DNA of 60,000 nt from Owenia fusiformis. Its lineage: Eukaryota; Annelida; Polychaeta; Sabellida; Oweniidae. Of the stretch, positions 10,000 to 21,394 are shown piece by piece (position 1 is the stretch's first letter; each line of letters opens with the position of its first letter). The DNA lies in NCBI GenBank assembly GCA_903813345.2, contig CAIIXF020000010.1, positions 24,473,740 through 24,533,739 on the forward strand, written 5' to 3'. The notes beneath the pieces are model-generated. The model ran no database searches. It had not been told where the DNA came from and worked only from the letters and a program-made list of their open reading frames with translations. The position numbers and the translations under genes were made by a program.

Positions 10000-12350
10000 G
10001 TGGATTAAAGGTGAAGAAAAGTCATTCATTAAAAATCAAGAAATTAACTTTTCAATGAGTTAATTGATTAATTCCAAATTTTAACACAATATTAATCATA
10101 GCAAGAGGGACACTAAAGATTCAAATAAATTAGAAAAACTTAATTTGCAAATAATTTTTCTGTGGAAATCAGAACCATCGGCTGTAGATATTAATCCTTT
10201 AACTCATAACAAACGGATTAGTTATCAGTGAACAAAACTCATCTCCTGGAAATTAAATACTTGGGGATTAAAGTTTTTTATATTGCTCTGACATGTCAAT
10301 ACATGTACGAGATGGTGAAAAATTGCATGATCTTGAAAGAATTGTTGGTCAAGGGGAGGGGGTCGCTAGGTACGGGCCTGTATAAAATGCGTAATATATT
10401 TAGCTGAATATTGAGCATTTCTGTGTCAAGATTGTTTTTGTGGCTGACAAAGTGAATACAGGTGGTTGTGCCTGTGTAATATAAGAGGGAGATTTAAATG
10501 TCGTTTATTGTAACCTTGATGTGAGATGTGAGAAACAATAGTAAACAAGAGTAAACATGTGAGGAAAACTTATTAATTAAGAATTAAAAAAATATTTTTC
10601 CAATGAATTGATCGATTGAATCCAAATTTAACACAATGTTAATCATAACATGGGGGATAATATACAATCAGATAAATATAAAAAACTTAATTTGCAAATT
10701 ATTTTTTGTGGAACTTAGAATCGTTGGCTGTAGGAAATTAATCCATGGACTCTAACAAACAGACTAGTTATCAGTGATAACGAAACTTATTTTATAGAAA
10801 TTGAATAATTAGGGATTAAAGTCTTACTTATCATATTGCTCTGACATAGCTGTATGTCACTGTATGTTATTTGCATCAGTTTGTTCTTCCATGCACCAAT
10901 GAAACATTTGCAATAAATGCAAAATGCGCCCTGTTTCTTTATTTGCATTATTACATTATCATCTAAACATACCGAATCTTGCACCTTTTGTATATGTATA
11001 TATTTAAACCGAAAACAAAGAATGATTAATAAAGCCAGCTGTTATAAACAGACATGGTCCAATTCTAATAGGAACAATTGTATTGCACGCGCTAATCTCT
11101 GTTGTTTATCACGGGTGTTTATCTCAGATATCATATGGATAACAGAAAACGCATGAATTGTGAAATGTGAAAGAATACAAGTTTTAACTTTGTTTTAATA
11201 TGGCTTATTGTGGAAATTAGATCCATAGGCTGTAGAAATTAATCCATCAACTCTAACAAACAGATTATTTATCAAGGTTAACAAAACTCAATTCATAGAA
11301 ATTGAATACTTAGGGATTAAAGTTTTACTAATTACATTGCTCTTACATGTCAATACGTGTATGTGAATGGTGAAAACTGCATTTTTAAAGAATTGTTGGC
11401 CAGGGGAAGGGGGTCCTTAGGTACGGGCTTGTATAAAATGCGTAATGTAATAATTGAATATTGAGCAGTTCCGTGTCATGACTGTTTTTGGTTGGCAAAG
11501 TGAAAAGTACAGGTGGTTGTTCGTACCTGTGTAAGAGGGGGATTTAAATGTTGTTTGTTGTAAACCTGATGTGACAGAGAAACAATAGAGTAAAAATGTG
11601 CGGAAAACTCATTAATTAAGAATAAAAAATAAATTTTCCAATGGATTGATCGATTGAATCCCAAATTTAACACAATCTTAATCATAACTCGAGGGACATT
11701 ATACAATCAAATAAATATGTAAAAACTTAATTTGCAAATAGTTTTTTGAGAAATAAGAACCATCAGCTGTAGAAATTAATCCCAACAAACGGATTAATAA
11801 GTGTGAATGACACTCATTTCATAGGAATGGAATACTTAGGGATTAACGGCTCAGAAATAAACACATATAATCTGGTTGATTGCAAATGCCAACATATTAT
11901 TTGCTCCTGACAAGAATATTATTCTATATTATATGGCATTATATGTTGTTCCCTTCAAATAATACACGAATAATATTATTAAAGAAAAATTATTTTTTAA
12001 AAATAGTTATTATATCGTATTCCCCTATAATACAGGAAATAACTGCCTACCATACAGGAAAAAATATTCTCTACGATTCCCTCTTATTGCGACTATATTA
12101 AACATTTTATTCTATTTCATTTTTACTTCAAAACCAAGTGAATTGAAAAATGTAACTTTCCGCAGACTTAATGAAATGAATCCAAAATTTAACACGGTGT
12201 TAATTATAATTTGACTGTCATTGTCCAATTTAGTAAAAGTAAAAAGCTTAATTTATAAATGACTTTTTGATGGAAATTAGAACCCTCAGTTATAGAAATG
12301 ACCAGATTAATCTGAACAAGCGAATTAATTAGCATTGAAAACAAAATACA
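10000..12350. repeat. Higher-order repeat, about 1042 bp, inside element B
   Basis: Blocks recur 1040 bp apart: GGGTCGCTAGGTACGGGCCT at 10371 against a matching block at 11411, and GAGGAAAACTTATTAATTAA at 10561 against GCGGAAAACTCATTAATTAA near 11601. A half-length block (ACTTAATTTGCAAAT and a CC(A/T)TCRGCTGTAGAAATTAAT segment) occurs about every 520 bp at 10140, 10688, 11727 and 12248. Degenerate but clear by eye. Confidence 0.7.
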
Positions 12351-12795
12351 TTCAATGCTGGACTTTGCTTTTAATCTGTTAAAACAACAAACTCGGGAAC
12401 TGCAGCTATTACGTAATATCGCGTATAAGACGCGTATAGTTTGTTTTGAGGTAGAATAAGAGAAGAATAAGTCAAGTATAGTTTGATATAGTCTGTTTTT
12501 ATTTAATATAAGTTGTTTTTCACCGCATATAGTAGGTTCGATTCCTACTTTGAGGCATATAAGTGGAAAATAGTTCAGTAAAGATATACACTCTGCAATG
12601 ATATATGCAACTTATTTTAGTTTATATGGGCGTACCGGAGAGTTTATCAGGACTTATATTAAAGTGTTCCGTTTTTAGGAATATGGGAGAAACTATTCTC
12701 GCCCATATTTTAGGTGAAATTCAAACTATATGGGGTTTATTCTAAAAAATAGTTTGCTATAGTACAAACTATATTTGGCTTTTTTCACAGTGACA

Positions 12796-13476
12796 AAAAC
12801 TAGAATAAGCTTAAAAATAGTACCGTTGGTACTGGGCTCACATGGTGTTGCTCAAAAGTGAAAGATGGCTAAAATGACAGAAATAAAAAAAATGGATATA
12901 ATTTTTTGCCGATTTCTTGTAACAAAATTATTCCATACAACTACTCTTTACAAAGACATGGCTTTTACAATGCAGGACAGCTGAAATTATTTGTAAAGCT
13001 AGGAAATGGGCCAAAAGTGAATTTCCCCATTTTGAAAATAGGTGAGCTTTTGAAGCAGGAGTCACAGGGTGTTTTTTTTATTGATGTTGAACAAAAATAC
13101 TTTAAAACAGGAATCCTATCGACAGAGGATTTAAAAGCCAAGTGTTAACAGACAGAGGTTTTAAAACTTACCACTATTTTGGACTGATTGAGAGACAGAT
13201 GGACAAATCAATGTTTACTAAAATGGCTGAAAATAAAATAAAAACGGATCTGGCAGCCATTTTGAAAATAGGCGAGCTTTTGAACCAGGAGTCATAGGGG
13301 AGTTTTCTGTATTGATGTTGAACAGAAATAAGTTAAAACTGAAATCCTATCGACAGAAGTTTTAAGGCAAATGGTCCAAAGGTGGATTTCGCGAGACAGA
13401 TGGACAAATCAATGTTAACTAAAATGGCTGAAAATAAAAAAATGGATATATTTTTTGCTGATGTTTTGTAACAAAA
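12796..13476 (+). repeat. T2 tandem units
   Basis: Two and a half copies of a roughly 350-bp unit: AATGGCTGAAAATAAAA, GTAACAAAATTATT(T/C)CATAC, AGCTAGGAAATGGG, GAATTTCGCGAGACA, then GGCGAGCTTTTGAACCAGG and GGAATCCTATCGACAGA. The intact GTAACAAAATTATTCCATAC at about 12918 is the empty site for the insertion at 13477. Confidence 0.75.
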
Positions 13477-13689
13477 CCAGAACAACGGCAACGCCAAAGC
13501 GTAGCGAATCCCATCGAACAGAAATGGCTGGCATTTTTACAAACGAAATATACAGCAAATATCATAAAAACACACCAGAAAGGCCACCATTTTCAAAATG
13601 GTTGCTCACTAGCCAAGTGGTCATCAGAAGAAATAATATGCTCTTAAGTAGCCACCTATAAAATTTTTGAAAAATCGCACACATGTACT

Positions 13690-14560
13690 TGTAAAATAAC
13701 ACACATAAAAATGGTGGCCATTTTTCAAAATGGCCGACTACACCCCAAAGTTTTATTAGACAATGTGCCATGCTTAGAGTATTCACATATCAAATATGAA
13801 CAAAATCGCTCCACTACTTTTCGAGTTATAGTAAAAAATGTAAAAATGACAGCCATTTTTTAAAATGTCCGCCTACTACCTGAAGTGTCATGAGACAGTG
13901 TGCAAGGCTCGTGAGTATTCACATATCAAATATGAACAAAATCGCTTCACTACTTTTCAAGTTATAGTAAAAAACGTAAAAATGGTGGCCATTTTTCAAA
14001 ATGGCCGCCTACTACCTAAAGTGTCATTAGACAGTGTGCCATGCTTTTAGTATTCACATACCAAATATAAACAAAATCGCTCCACTACTTTTCGAGTTAT
14101 AGTAAAATACGTTAAAAAGGCGGCCATTTTTCAAAATGGCCACGTTCTACCAAAAGTGTCATAGGACAGTGTGCCATGCTTATAGTATTCACATACCAAA
14201 TATGAACAAAATCGCTCCACTACTTTTCGAGTTATAGTAAAATACATTAAAATGGCGGCCATTTTTCAAATTTTTTTTTCAAAATGGCCACCTTGTACCA
14301 AAAGTGTCATAGGACAGTGTGCCATGCTTATAGTATTCACATACCAAATATGAACAAAATCGCTCCACTACTTTTCGAGTTATAGTAAAATACGTTAAAA
14401 TGGCGGCCATTTTTCAAAATGGCCACCTTCTACCAAAAGTGTCTTTAGACAATGTGCAATGTTTATAGTATTCACATACCAAATATGAACAAAATCGCTC
14501 CACTACTTTTCTAGTTACAGCAAAAATCGTAAAATAACGAGTTAAGGCCGCCATTTTTCA
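13690..14560 (+). repeat. 136-bp core tandem repeat of the pearl-like element
   Basis: Units marked by GACAGTGTGCCATGCTTATA, CAAATATGAACAAAATCGCT and AAAATGG(C/T)(G/C)GCCATTTTTCA begin near 13754, 13889, 14026, 14160, 14305 and 14441. Confidence 0.85.
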
Positions 14561-14820
14561 AGATGGCTGCCATGTGGTTTTTTAATATCTACATTTGTAG
14601 CTTTATTAATGTCCTTTATAATTTTTTTACACTAAAAACATATTGCTATTACAGTTTTACATATTGCACCTAAATTACTGTAAAATCGGCACTAAAATGG
14701 CCGCCATTTTGAAATGAGTGGCCATTTTGAAAATTGGCTTTCGAGCAGAACTCCTACCCCCATAGGGTATATGTGTACAAAATATGAACAAAATCGGGCC
14801 AACGGTATTTGAGTTATTGC

Positions 14821-14925
14821 CCGGACGGACGGACGGACAGACGGACGGACGGACGGACGGACGGACGGACGGACGTACGTACGGACGTACGTACGGACGG
14901 ACGGACGGACGGACGGACGGAGGCG
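14821..14925 (+). repeat. (GACG)n microsatellite
   Basis: About 105 bp of GACG repeats, with GTAC interruptions at 14873-14897. It sits between the core array and the element tail. Confidence 0.95.
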
Positions 14926-14962
14926 TTCCCTATATCCCTCCGAACTTCGTTCGATGGGATAA

Positions 14963-15140
14963 TTATTTCATACAACTACTCTTTACATTGACATGGCTTT
15001 TTACAATGCAGGATACCTGAAATTATTTGTAAAGCTAGGAATTGGGTCAAAAGTGAATTTCGCGAGACAAAAATGGCAGCCATTTTTAAAAAATAGGCGA
15101 GCTTTTGAACCAGGAGTCATAGGGGAGTTTTTTGTATTGA
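14963..15140 (+). repeat. T2 unit continuing after the insertion
   Basis: TTATTTCATACAACTACTCT and the following T2 sequence resume exactly where the unit was broken at 13476. Confidence 0.75.
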
Positions 15141-15533
15141 TGTGCAAAATGTCCCCACCAATGGGTGATACCGTCAAATGGTTATCCTAAAAATGAGTTG
15201 ACAAGACTTTACCGACACAATTTGAGGATGGAAAATCCAAAATAGCCAAAAAACAAATTTACCCAGAATGCAAAAAATTAGTCAGTTCTAGATTTTCATA
15301 CTAAGAACCACCCCTGAAAAGGACGAGTGTCTTTAAGACCCTATATCAGCCCCCAAGATATTTAGAAGAAATTGTACAGGATATTAAAGAAGGGACTTTG
15401 TTTGATAACCAGATCCAAAAATTAGGTCATTCTGACCTTTATATTTCAAAATATAGGTCATTATATTAACATGTATAAAATGACCTTTTGAAGGAAAAAA
15501 TCACTCTTTTCACATCATTATTCTCATTGTTTC

Positions 15534-16696
15534 ACAGTTGATGCCCTACAGGATGCCTGCTCCAAATGGGGTCTTACCATCAGAAGTCATCAGAAGTTTC
15601 CACGATGGCATGGAAGGACAAGTTATGGTCGGGGACGAGCCCACAGAGCCTTTTAAAGTCACTAATGGCCTGAGACAAGGATGCATCCTAGCTCCTTCAT
15701 TGTTCGTTCTTTTCTTTAGCTATGTCCTTAAACAAGCCTCTCAAAACATGACTAACCAAGGAATCAAAATAAGACACAGATTGGATGGAAACCTTTTCAA
15801 CCTTCGTCGGCTCAGAACCAGGTTAGCATCAACCACAGATATAAAGGAACTGCTGTATGCTGACGATGCTGCTTTTGTTGCCTCCAACACAACTGATCTC
15901 CAAAACACAGTTGATGCCCTACAGGATGCCTGCTCCAAATGGGGTCTTACCATCAGCATAGAAAAAACAGAAGTAATGCACCAGCTGTGTGATGACCCTC
16001 CTGCTATCACACTACTGGGTCATCAGCTCAAAGCAGCAGACCAGTTCACATACCTTGGAGGAACTATTACCAAGGATGTATCACTCGACAATGAGATAAG
16101 CCGCAGGATTGCCAGAGCTGCAGGGGCCTTTCAGTCACTACTCTCGAGAGTATGGAACAGAGAAGGCCTACGCTTATCTACAAAGATTGCTGTATACAAA
16201 GCCACTGTACTCCCATGTCTGCTCTATGGTTGTGAAACATGGCCAACCCTGTCTAAACACCTAAGACAACTCGAAACATTCCATCAAAGATGCCTACGGC
16301 AGATCATGGGAATAAAATGGCACATGAAAGTTTCTAACACAACTGTGTTAGAAAAGGCAAAGCTTCTCACTGTCGAAACTAACATCAGGGCAACTAGGCT
16401 TCGATGGCTTGGCCATGTAAGTCGGATGGATGATACCAGGATCCCCAAGCAAATGCTGTACAGTGAGCTACATCATGGTACCAGGAAAAGAGGAAGGCCA
16501 AAGAAACGATGGAAGGACGCCGTGAAGGAAGACCTAGCCCGGTTCCATATGGCGGATGACTGGCACACAGCCTCACAAGCCAGAGAACTCTTCCGAAGCC
16601 AAATCCACAAAGGAAAAGCATTCTCTGAAGAACTGCTTCAACAGAGACGGTCTCAAAGAGCCACCCATCGTCACACTTGACGGGGACGAAATGATG
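15534..16696 (+). mobile_element. 5'-truncated LINE insertion with 14-bp target duplication
   Basis: Flanked by perfect ATTCTCATTGTTTC at 15520-15533 and 16697-16710. R1 copies elsewhere (for example near 41900) are uninterrupted at this place. The 3' end is very short: stop codon, about 16 bases, then ATGATG. The 5' end is chimeric, because 15533-15583 repeats 15906-15956 exactly (51 bp). Confidence 0.9.
15586..16680 (+). pseudogene. LINE reverse transcriptase, C-terminal part
   Basis: An open frame of about 365 codons. It has the RT motif GLRQGC.LAPSLF (15670-15705) and the catalytic YADD at 15856-15867. The typical C-terminal region follows: LLYGCETW, a CLRQIMGIKW stretch, RLRWLGHVSRMDD and GRPKKRWKD. 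The endonuclease and RT fingers are missing because of 5' truncation, so it cannot act on its own. The first 16 codons of the open frame (15538-15585) are an out-of-frame copy of a downstream piece and not true LINE protein. The frame has no internal stop, which suggests a fairly recent insertion. The short 3' part ending in ATG repeats recalls RTE-like elements, but I would not fix the clade. Confidence 0.85.
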
Positions 16697-16921
16697 ATTC
16701 TCATTGTTTCTATTTATTATCAAATAATCATTATTTACAGTCATTCAAGACTTTTTAATTGATCCTCTTGGTATTATCTTACATAATAGTGACAAAGCAT
16801 AATGGGCAACATTCGAAAACACATAAAATATAACAAGTCAAAAATGCAAAATAATATTGAATAGTATCTTCTATATCCTTCCTTGAGATCAACTGTCTAC
16901 AACAAGACACACAGTGATAAA

Positions 16922-18359
16922 TATCACACTTTGAAGAGCAAACTGGCCACCATGCAATTTACCCAGCATGGCCAAAACCTAATCAGACCTTGGCACTAGT
17001 CTGCTCTTGCATCTGTAAACATTTCAAGTTGACAAGGTTAGCAGTTTTCCTGCAATTTTGATGACAAGAATTTATTTGTAGTCTTGAACTTTGGGAAAAT
17101 TTAGATAACATTGTTTGTGACCTAATTTGATAACCTTCGACCTTGAAAATTTCACTTTTTCAGACCTCAGTAGGTGTTTTGTAATTAAGCTGACCTAAAT
17201 TTAAATCTAAAATATCAATTTAGAAAATCAAATTTTTGACCTTTTCAAGGTCACTGAAGGTCAACAAAAGGTCACATCTGAAATCTAAGGTCAGATTTGA
17301 ACTTCTGAGAACTTGCAGATGTTTTTAAAAAAACAATTTGGTCAATTTGGAGCAAGTTGAAAAATTCAAAATGGCCGCCAAATTGAAAAATTCAAAATGG
17401 CCACCATGTAATTCAGCCAGCATACCCAAAACCTAATCAGATCTTGGCAATAGTCTGCTCTTGCATCTGTAAAAATTTCAAGTTGAACGGATAAGTGGTT
17501 TTCCTAGAATTTTTATGACAAGATTTGTTGAAAAATTCAAAATAGCCACCACGTAGTTTACCCAGCATGCCCTTAACCTAATCAGATGTTGGCACTAGTC
17601 TGCTATTGCATGTGTAAAAATTTCAAGTTGAACAGGTTAGCGGTTTTCTTGGAATTTTGATGACAAGAATTGATTTGTAGTCTCAAACTTTGAGAAACTT
17701 GGATAACATCATTTGTGACCTAGTTTAATGACCTTAAACTTCGACCTTGAAAATTTCACTTTTTCAGACCTCAGACTCAAAATATCCGTCGTCTTGTGCT
17801 GTTGGGCGGGCGGCACATAAACCAAATCTTGTCATCAAATTTTCAGGATAACTGCTTACCTGTTCAACTTGAAATTTTTACAGATGCAAGAGCAGACAAG
17901 TACCAAGATCTGATTAGGTTTTTGGTATGCTGGGTAAACTACGTGGCGGCCATTTTGAATTTTTCAACAAATCTTGTCATCAAAATTCCAGGAAAACCAC
18001 TTATCCGTTCAACTTGAAATTTGACAGATGCAAGAGCAGACTATTGCCAAGATCTGATTAGGTTTTGGGTATGGTGACTGAATTACATGGTGGCCATTTT
18101 GAATTTTTCAATTTGGCGACCATTTTGAATTTTTCAACTTGCTCCAAATTGACCAAATTTTTTTTTAAAAAACATCTAAGTCTGCTCTTGCATCTGTAAA
18201 AATTTCAAGTTGAACAGGTAAGCAGTTATCCTGAAAATTTGATGACAAGATTCGGTTTATGTGCCACCCGCCCGCCCGCACGCCCGCCCGCCCGCCTGCC
18301 CGCCCGCCCGCCCAACAGCACAAGACGACGACAATATAGCACTTTTTCAAAGTGCGATA
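16922..18359. mobile_element. Palindromic element inserted in R1
   Basis: Ends are TATCACACTTTGAA and, inverted, TTATCGCACTTTGAA. Arms 17337-17665 and 17812-18158 are inverse copies built from 'TGCAAGAGCAGAC', 'AATGGCCGCC' and 'AACCTAATCAGATCTTGG' blocks. A GCCC microsatellite (18270-18313) precedes the right end. R1 copies c and d lack it at this place. The target duplication is not clear. Confidence 0.6.
18270..18313 (+). repeat. (GCCC)n microsatellite
   Basis: CCCGCCCGCCCGCACGCCCG-type run near the right end of the palindromic element. A short inverse GGGCGGGCGG is at about 17803-17813. Confidence 0.85.
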
Positions 18360-18426
18360 AAAATATGTCAGAAAAGAATATTTAGATTTTTAATTTACAT
18401 CACAATGAGAAAGAACACACAAAGCA

Positions 18427-19239
18427 ACTAGATAACGGCAACTCCGCGGAGTAGCAAATCCCAACGAACAAAATATCAATTACCAAATTCGAATCAATTA
18501 TACTCATTACTTTGGTTGAAAATGAAAAAAATCGATTTTAGAATTGCAAATTCCTGCAAAGCAGCCATTTTGAATTTTCTGATATACAAATCTGAAAAAT
18601 AATACCATAATTGTGATCTACTCCAAAATTCCTTCAATTTGAGTATAATATAGCCATACTTTGAAGGGATCGAAAAATTATTGCGAAATCGTACATTAGA
18701 CGGCCATTTTGAATTTTACGAGGCTTGAATCAGGCTCGATACAATATTTGCAATCTACTCTTAATTGCCTTTCATTTGGGTATAATAAAGCTATACTTCA
18801 GAAAGATCTAAAAATAAGCGAAAATTTCTGTTTTCCTGTTCCCCCATACATGGCCCCTGGGGGTCAGGATGAAAAACACGGAATATATGTGAAATAGATA
18901 AATGTTGTGAATACACAACCAAAATTTTAAACAATAATATTAATTACTTTGGTTTAGAATAAAAGATTTATGATTTTTGCGAAAAAGTCCCGTTTTTTTT
19001 TTGCGTAAAACTATTCACCAATATACATCTTTCCACTAAATATGAAGAAAATCTGTCAACTAGTATTTGAGTTATCTTCCGGACAGACGGAGGGACTGAC
19101 TGACTGACTGACTGACTGACTGACTGACGGACTGACTGACTGACGGACTGACGGACTGACGGACAGACGGACGGACGGACGGAGGGCTTCACTATATCCC
19201 TAACGAACTTCGTTCGTTGGGAGAAGTTCGTTGGGATAA
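18427..19239 (+). mobile_element. Second pearl-like element, in R1
   Basis: Starts AACTAGATAACGGCAACTCC, with AGCAAATCCCAACGAAC. It has an ACTG/ACGG microsatellite at 19081-19185 and ends GAACTTCGTTCGTTGGGA, followed by ATAAT. R1 resumes with TAACAAGTCAAAAAT. No long core array; the middle holds two diverged units with CAGCCATTTTGAATTTT. Confidence 0.7.
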
Positions 19240-19314
19240 TTAACAAGTCAAAAATGCATAACAATCAATCAAATATTGATCTGCTTGAGATCAATTGCTC
19301 ATAAACAGTTTATT

Positions 19315-19710
19315 TTAAAGTGGCAGTAAAATACTGAATTCATTATTTTGCATCACAGTGAGAAAGCACAAGGGCAACATTTGAAAATACATAAAATATA
19401 ACAATTTATAAAAGGTTACGCTGGACTTTACATAACTGTTGTACTTCTGTAGATGAGCACATTCATGTGTTTGTTCATAAGAGACTCTATGAGCTATCAT
19501 CATCTTCTTCAGATGACAACATTTCATACATATCTTTTGATTTTTAAATGTCAAACTTTGTTCATTTCTTTTTGCTTTTATACCCCTTGTGCCTAGAGCC
19601 CTACTCCCAACTGGGCATGAACAACACCATCCAGTGATTGCATCAATACTATTACATACATCTGGATCTGGGTTGTACTCCACCCATGTGTAGTGAGATT
19701 TAGAGGACAC
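19315..19710 (-). pseudogene. R1-encoded SWIM-like ORF remnant (copy a)
   Basis: The minus strand reads SHYTWVEYNPDPDVCNSIDA, then ITGWCCSCPVGSRALG, then a basic stretch TRGIKAKRN. The first half of a SWIM zinc finger (C-x-C) is clear, but the expected C-x-H is replaced by unrelated residues. The same stretch, more broken, is in R1 copies b and c. It is probably the end of the R1 transposon protein. About 131 codons are open. The gene is not recognised beyond the motif. Confidence 0.5.
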
Positions 19711-19805
19711 AAACCTATTACTGGGCTTTCACAAATTAGGCCAAATATTTCCCATCTACTTGAAGATGGTTATCTGTGTATCGTTTAGATTGGTTGGCTT
19801 GATAT

Positions 19806-20860
19806 ACACCAAAAGTGAGTTGACATACATCGTCTTCAGTCAAGATGGGGAAGTCCTCAAATAGTTTTTAATCAATCTTGGAACTCATTTCACTACAATA
19901 TAATCCAAGATCACAATTCCCTTTGTCATTTATATACATTACAAGTACAGAGTCATGGAAACATTTTGTTTTTTCTGAAAACATAGAATTTAGTGACATT
20001 AATTATAAAAACATCTTTGAATGGCCCAAGTGTTTTTCTAAATAGGGTATAAGTAGAGAATTTAAAGCAATCCTTTGAGTGTCATACCATTTATACATGA
20101 TGCTGCCTTATATTTTATGATATATATTGAAAGAGGATTTCTCTGAATTATTTGTGTTTCAAATATGGGAACTGCAAATTGGCAAATTACTTTAAAATTA
20201 AGTGTCAAATTCCAAAGCAAATGCCAATGGGCATTTATTAAAAGTGACCCTATAACTATTTAGAATATGGCAAACCTGTTTAGAAAACTGGTGAGAAGCA
20301 ATTGAAATAAGAAAATCCATTCTCATTGAAGTGCCCTTGTGTGCATTTAATTGCAATCATGTTATCCTAATTGCCCATGGGCATTAAAACAATAATCACA
20401 TCCCAATTCTGAAAACATGCTTAGGATACTGTTGGAGTCTCAAAAGGCAACAAGAACATTCATTTTTGAAACAGGAAAATTTAGTCCCTCTAAAATTGCC
20501 CATATGGGGATTTATTCTGAAAGATTTTCTTGTAATTGCCCATGAGAATTTATTAAGAATATTTTTATTTCCATTCACATGTCTTATTATCAGTCACAAT
20601 CAAAATTAAGCCTATTGCTTTCATTTCTTGTATTAGAAAATAGCAAAATTTTGACAAAAATAGCATCTCTCAAAGTTGACCTTTAAACCACCCTAATGTC
20701 AAGGTCAAATGTCAAAATTCTCAGAAATCACATTTTAAGTAATAAGTCATACTTCCTCTTCAATTCCATGTCAATATGTACTTGTTTTGTAGGGGGGCTA
20801 AAAGAGGGGTTTACCGCCACCTGTCCTTTGAATAAAATCTGTCAACCAGTATTGCCCTGA
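19806..20860. other. Unassigned intron with GCCCATGGGCAT motifs
   Basis: No gene. Between 20220 and 20560 the motif AATTGCCCATGGGCATT and variants recur irregularly (near 20226, 20368, 20493, 20537). Confidence 0.5.
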
Positions 20861-20925
20861 CACGCTAACAGACGGACGGACGACTTTTCTATATCCCCCT
20901 CGAACTTCGTTCAGTGGGATAATAA
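20861..20925 (+). mobile_element. Pearl-like tail fragment
   Basis: ACAGACGGACGGACGAC, then CTATATCCCCCTCGAACTTC and GTTCAGTGGGATAATAAC, the same 3' end as at 14930 and 19190, without a recognisable 5' part nearby. Confidence 0.6.
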
Positions 20926-21394
20926 CAAACAAACAGGTAACTTTTGAAACTTTCAAAATTGCATGCCAACATGTCAAAAGATGCAAATTTTGACAAAAAT
21001 AGCTCAAATAAGGAATGAGAACCCTATTGTAAAAATTCTGGGGAAATCACTAGAGCATTTCAATTTAAAGAGGTGCACCCTATGCAGACAGAGCCTGTGG
21101 GAAATATTGGGTTCGGCGCAAATGAGCGGAGGGTGCAGAGCTAACGGTCATTTTTGAATTTAAAATTGAGATATTTCTGAAACTAAGCCGTTTTGGGACT
21201 TCAAATATACCAAGATATGTGTATTTGACACCAAATATCAATAAAATTGTGAAAATAGTAGTGCAATTCATTTTATAGCGACGCATTATGCCTTAAACAT
21301 TTCCCAGACCTATATATTTTGAGACTATCCTTTTAATACTGCGTTCCCAGCATTCATAAACAAGGCATTAACATGACAAAATGTCACCACCTAG

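Larger units (their letters stand above)
6679..12792 (+). mobile_element. Complete 6.1-kb non-autonomous CACTA-type element B
   Basis: Left end CACTGTGCAAAAAGCCGAAT, right end inverted CACTGTGAAAAAAGCCAAAT. The terminal inverted repeat is about 25 bp with two mismatches. The 3-bp target duplication ACA is at 6676-6678 and 12793-12795. CAC(T/A)-type ends with a 3-bp duplication and repeated subterminal sequence are the signature of CACTA/EnSpm elements. The inside holds a 154-bp satellite (7735-9975) and a second, kilobase-scale repeat (10000-12350). No open frame resembles a transposase, so it would need one in trans. Confidence 0.85.
13477..14962 (+). mobile_element. Pearl-like (HINE-type) element, complete
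   Basis: Inserted between GTAACAAAA and TTATTTCATAC of a T2 unit, with no target duplication. Its 5' part has ACAACGGCAACG, then AGCGAATCCCATCGAAC. The core is six units of about 136 bp (13690-14560). Then comes a GACGG microsatellite (14821-14925) and a tail CGAACTTCGTTCGATGGGAT. CCCATCGAAC near the start and GTTCGATGGG at the end form a subterminal inverted repeat. This order is that of bivalve pearl elements, later grouped with Helentron-derived HINEs. Boundaries may shift by two bases. Confidence 0.75.
15318..19805 (+). mobile_element. R1 repeat, copy a, interrupted by three insertions
   Basis: Starts AAAGGACGAGTGTCTTTAAG, as do the copies at 30582, 41697 and 48480. R1 sequence is visible at 15318-15533, 16697-16921, 18360-18426 and 19240-19805. 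Between these lie a LINE, a palindromic element and a pearl-like element. The 3' part includes a broken SWIM-type ORF on the minus strand. The right end present in copies c and d is not seen here. Confidence 0.65.

Noticed and set aside
14784-15020. Frame with repeated Arg-Thr-Asp-Gly
   Set aside because: Translation of the GACG microsatellite of the pearl-like element.
18968-19264. Frame with repeated Ser-Val-(Arg/Ser)-Gln/Pro
   Set aside because: Comes from the ACTG/ACGG microsatellite read on the minus strand.
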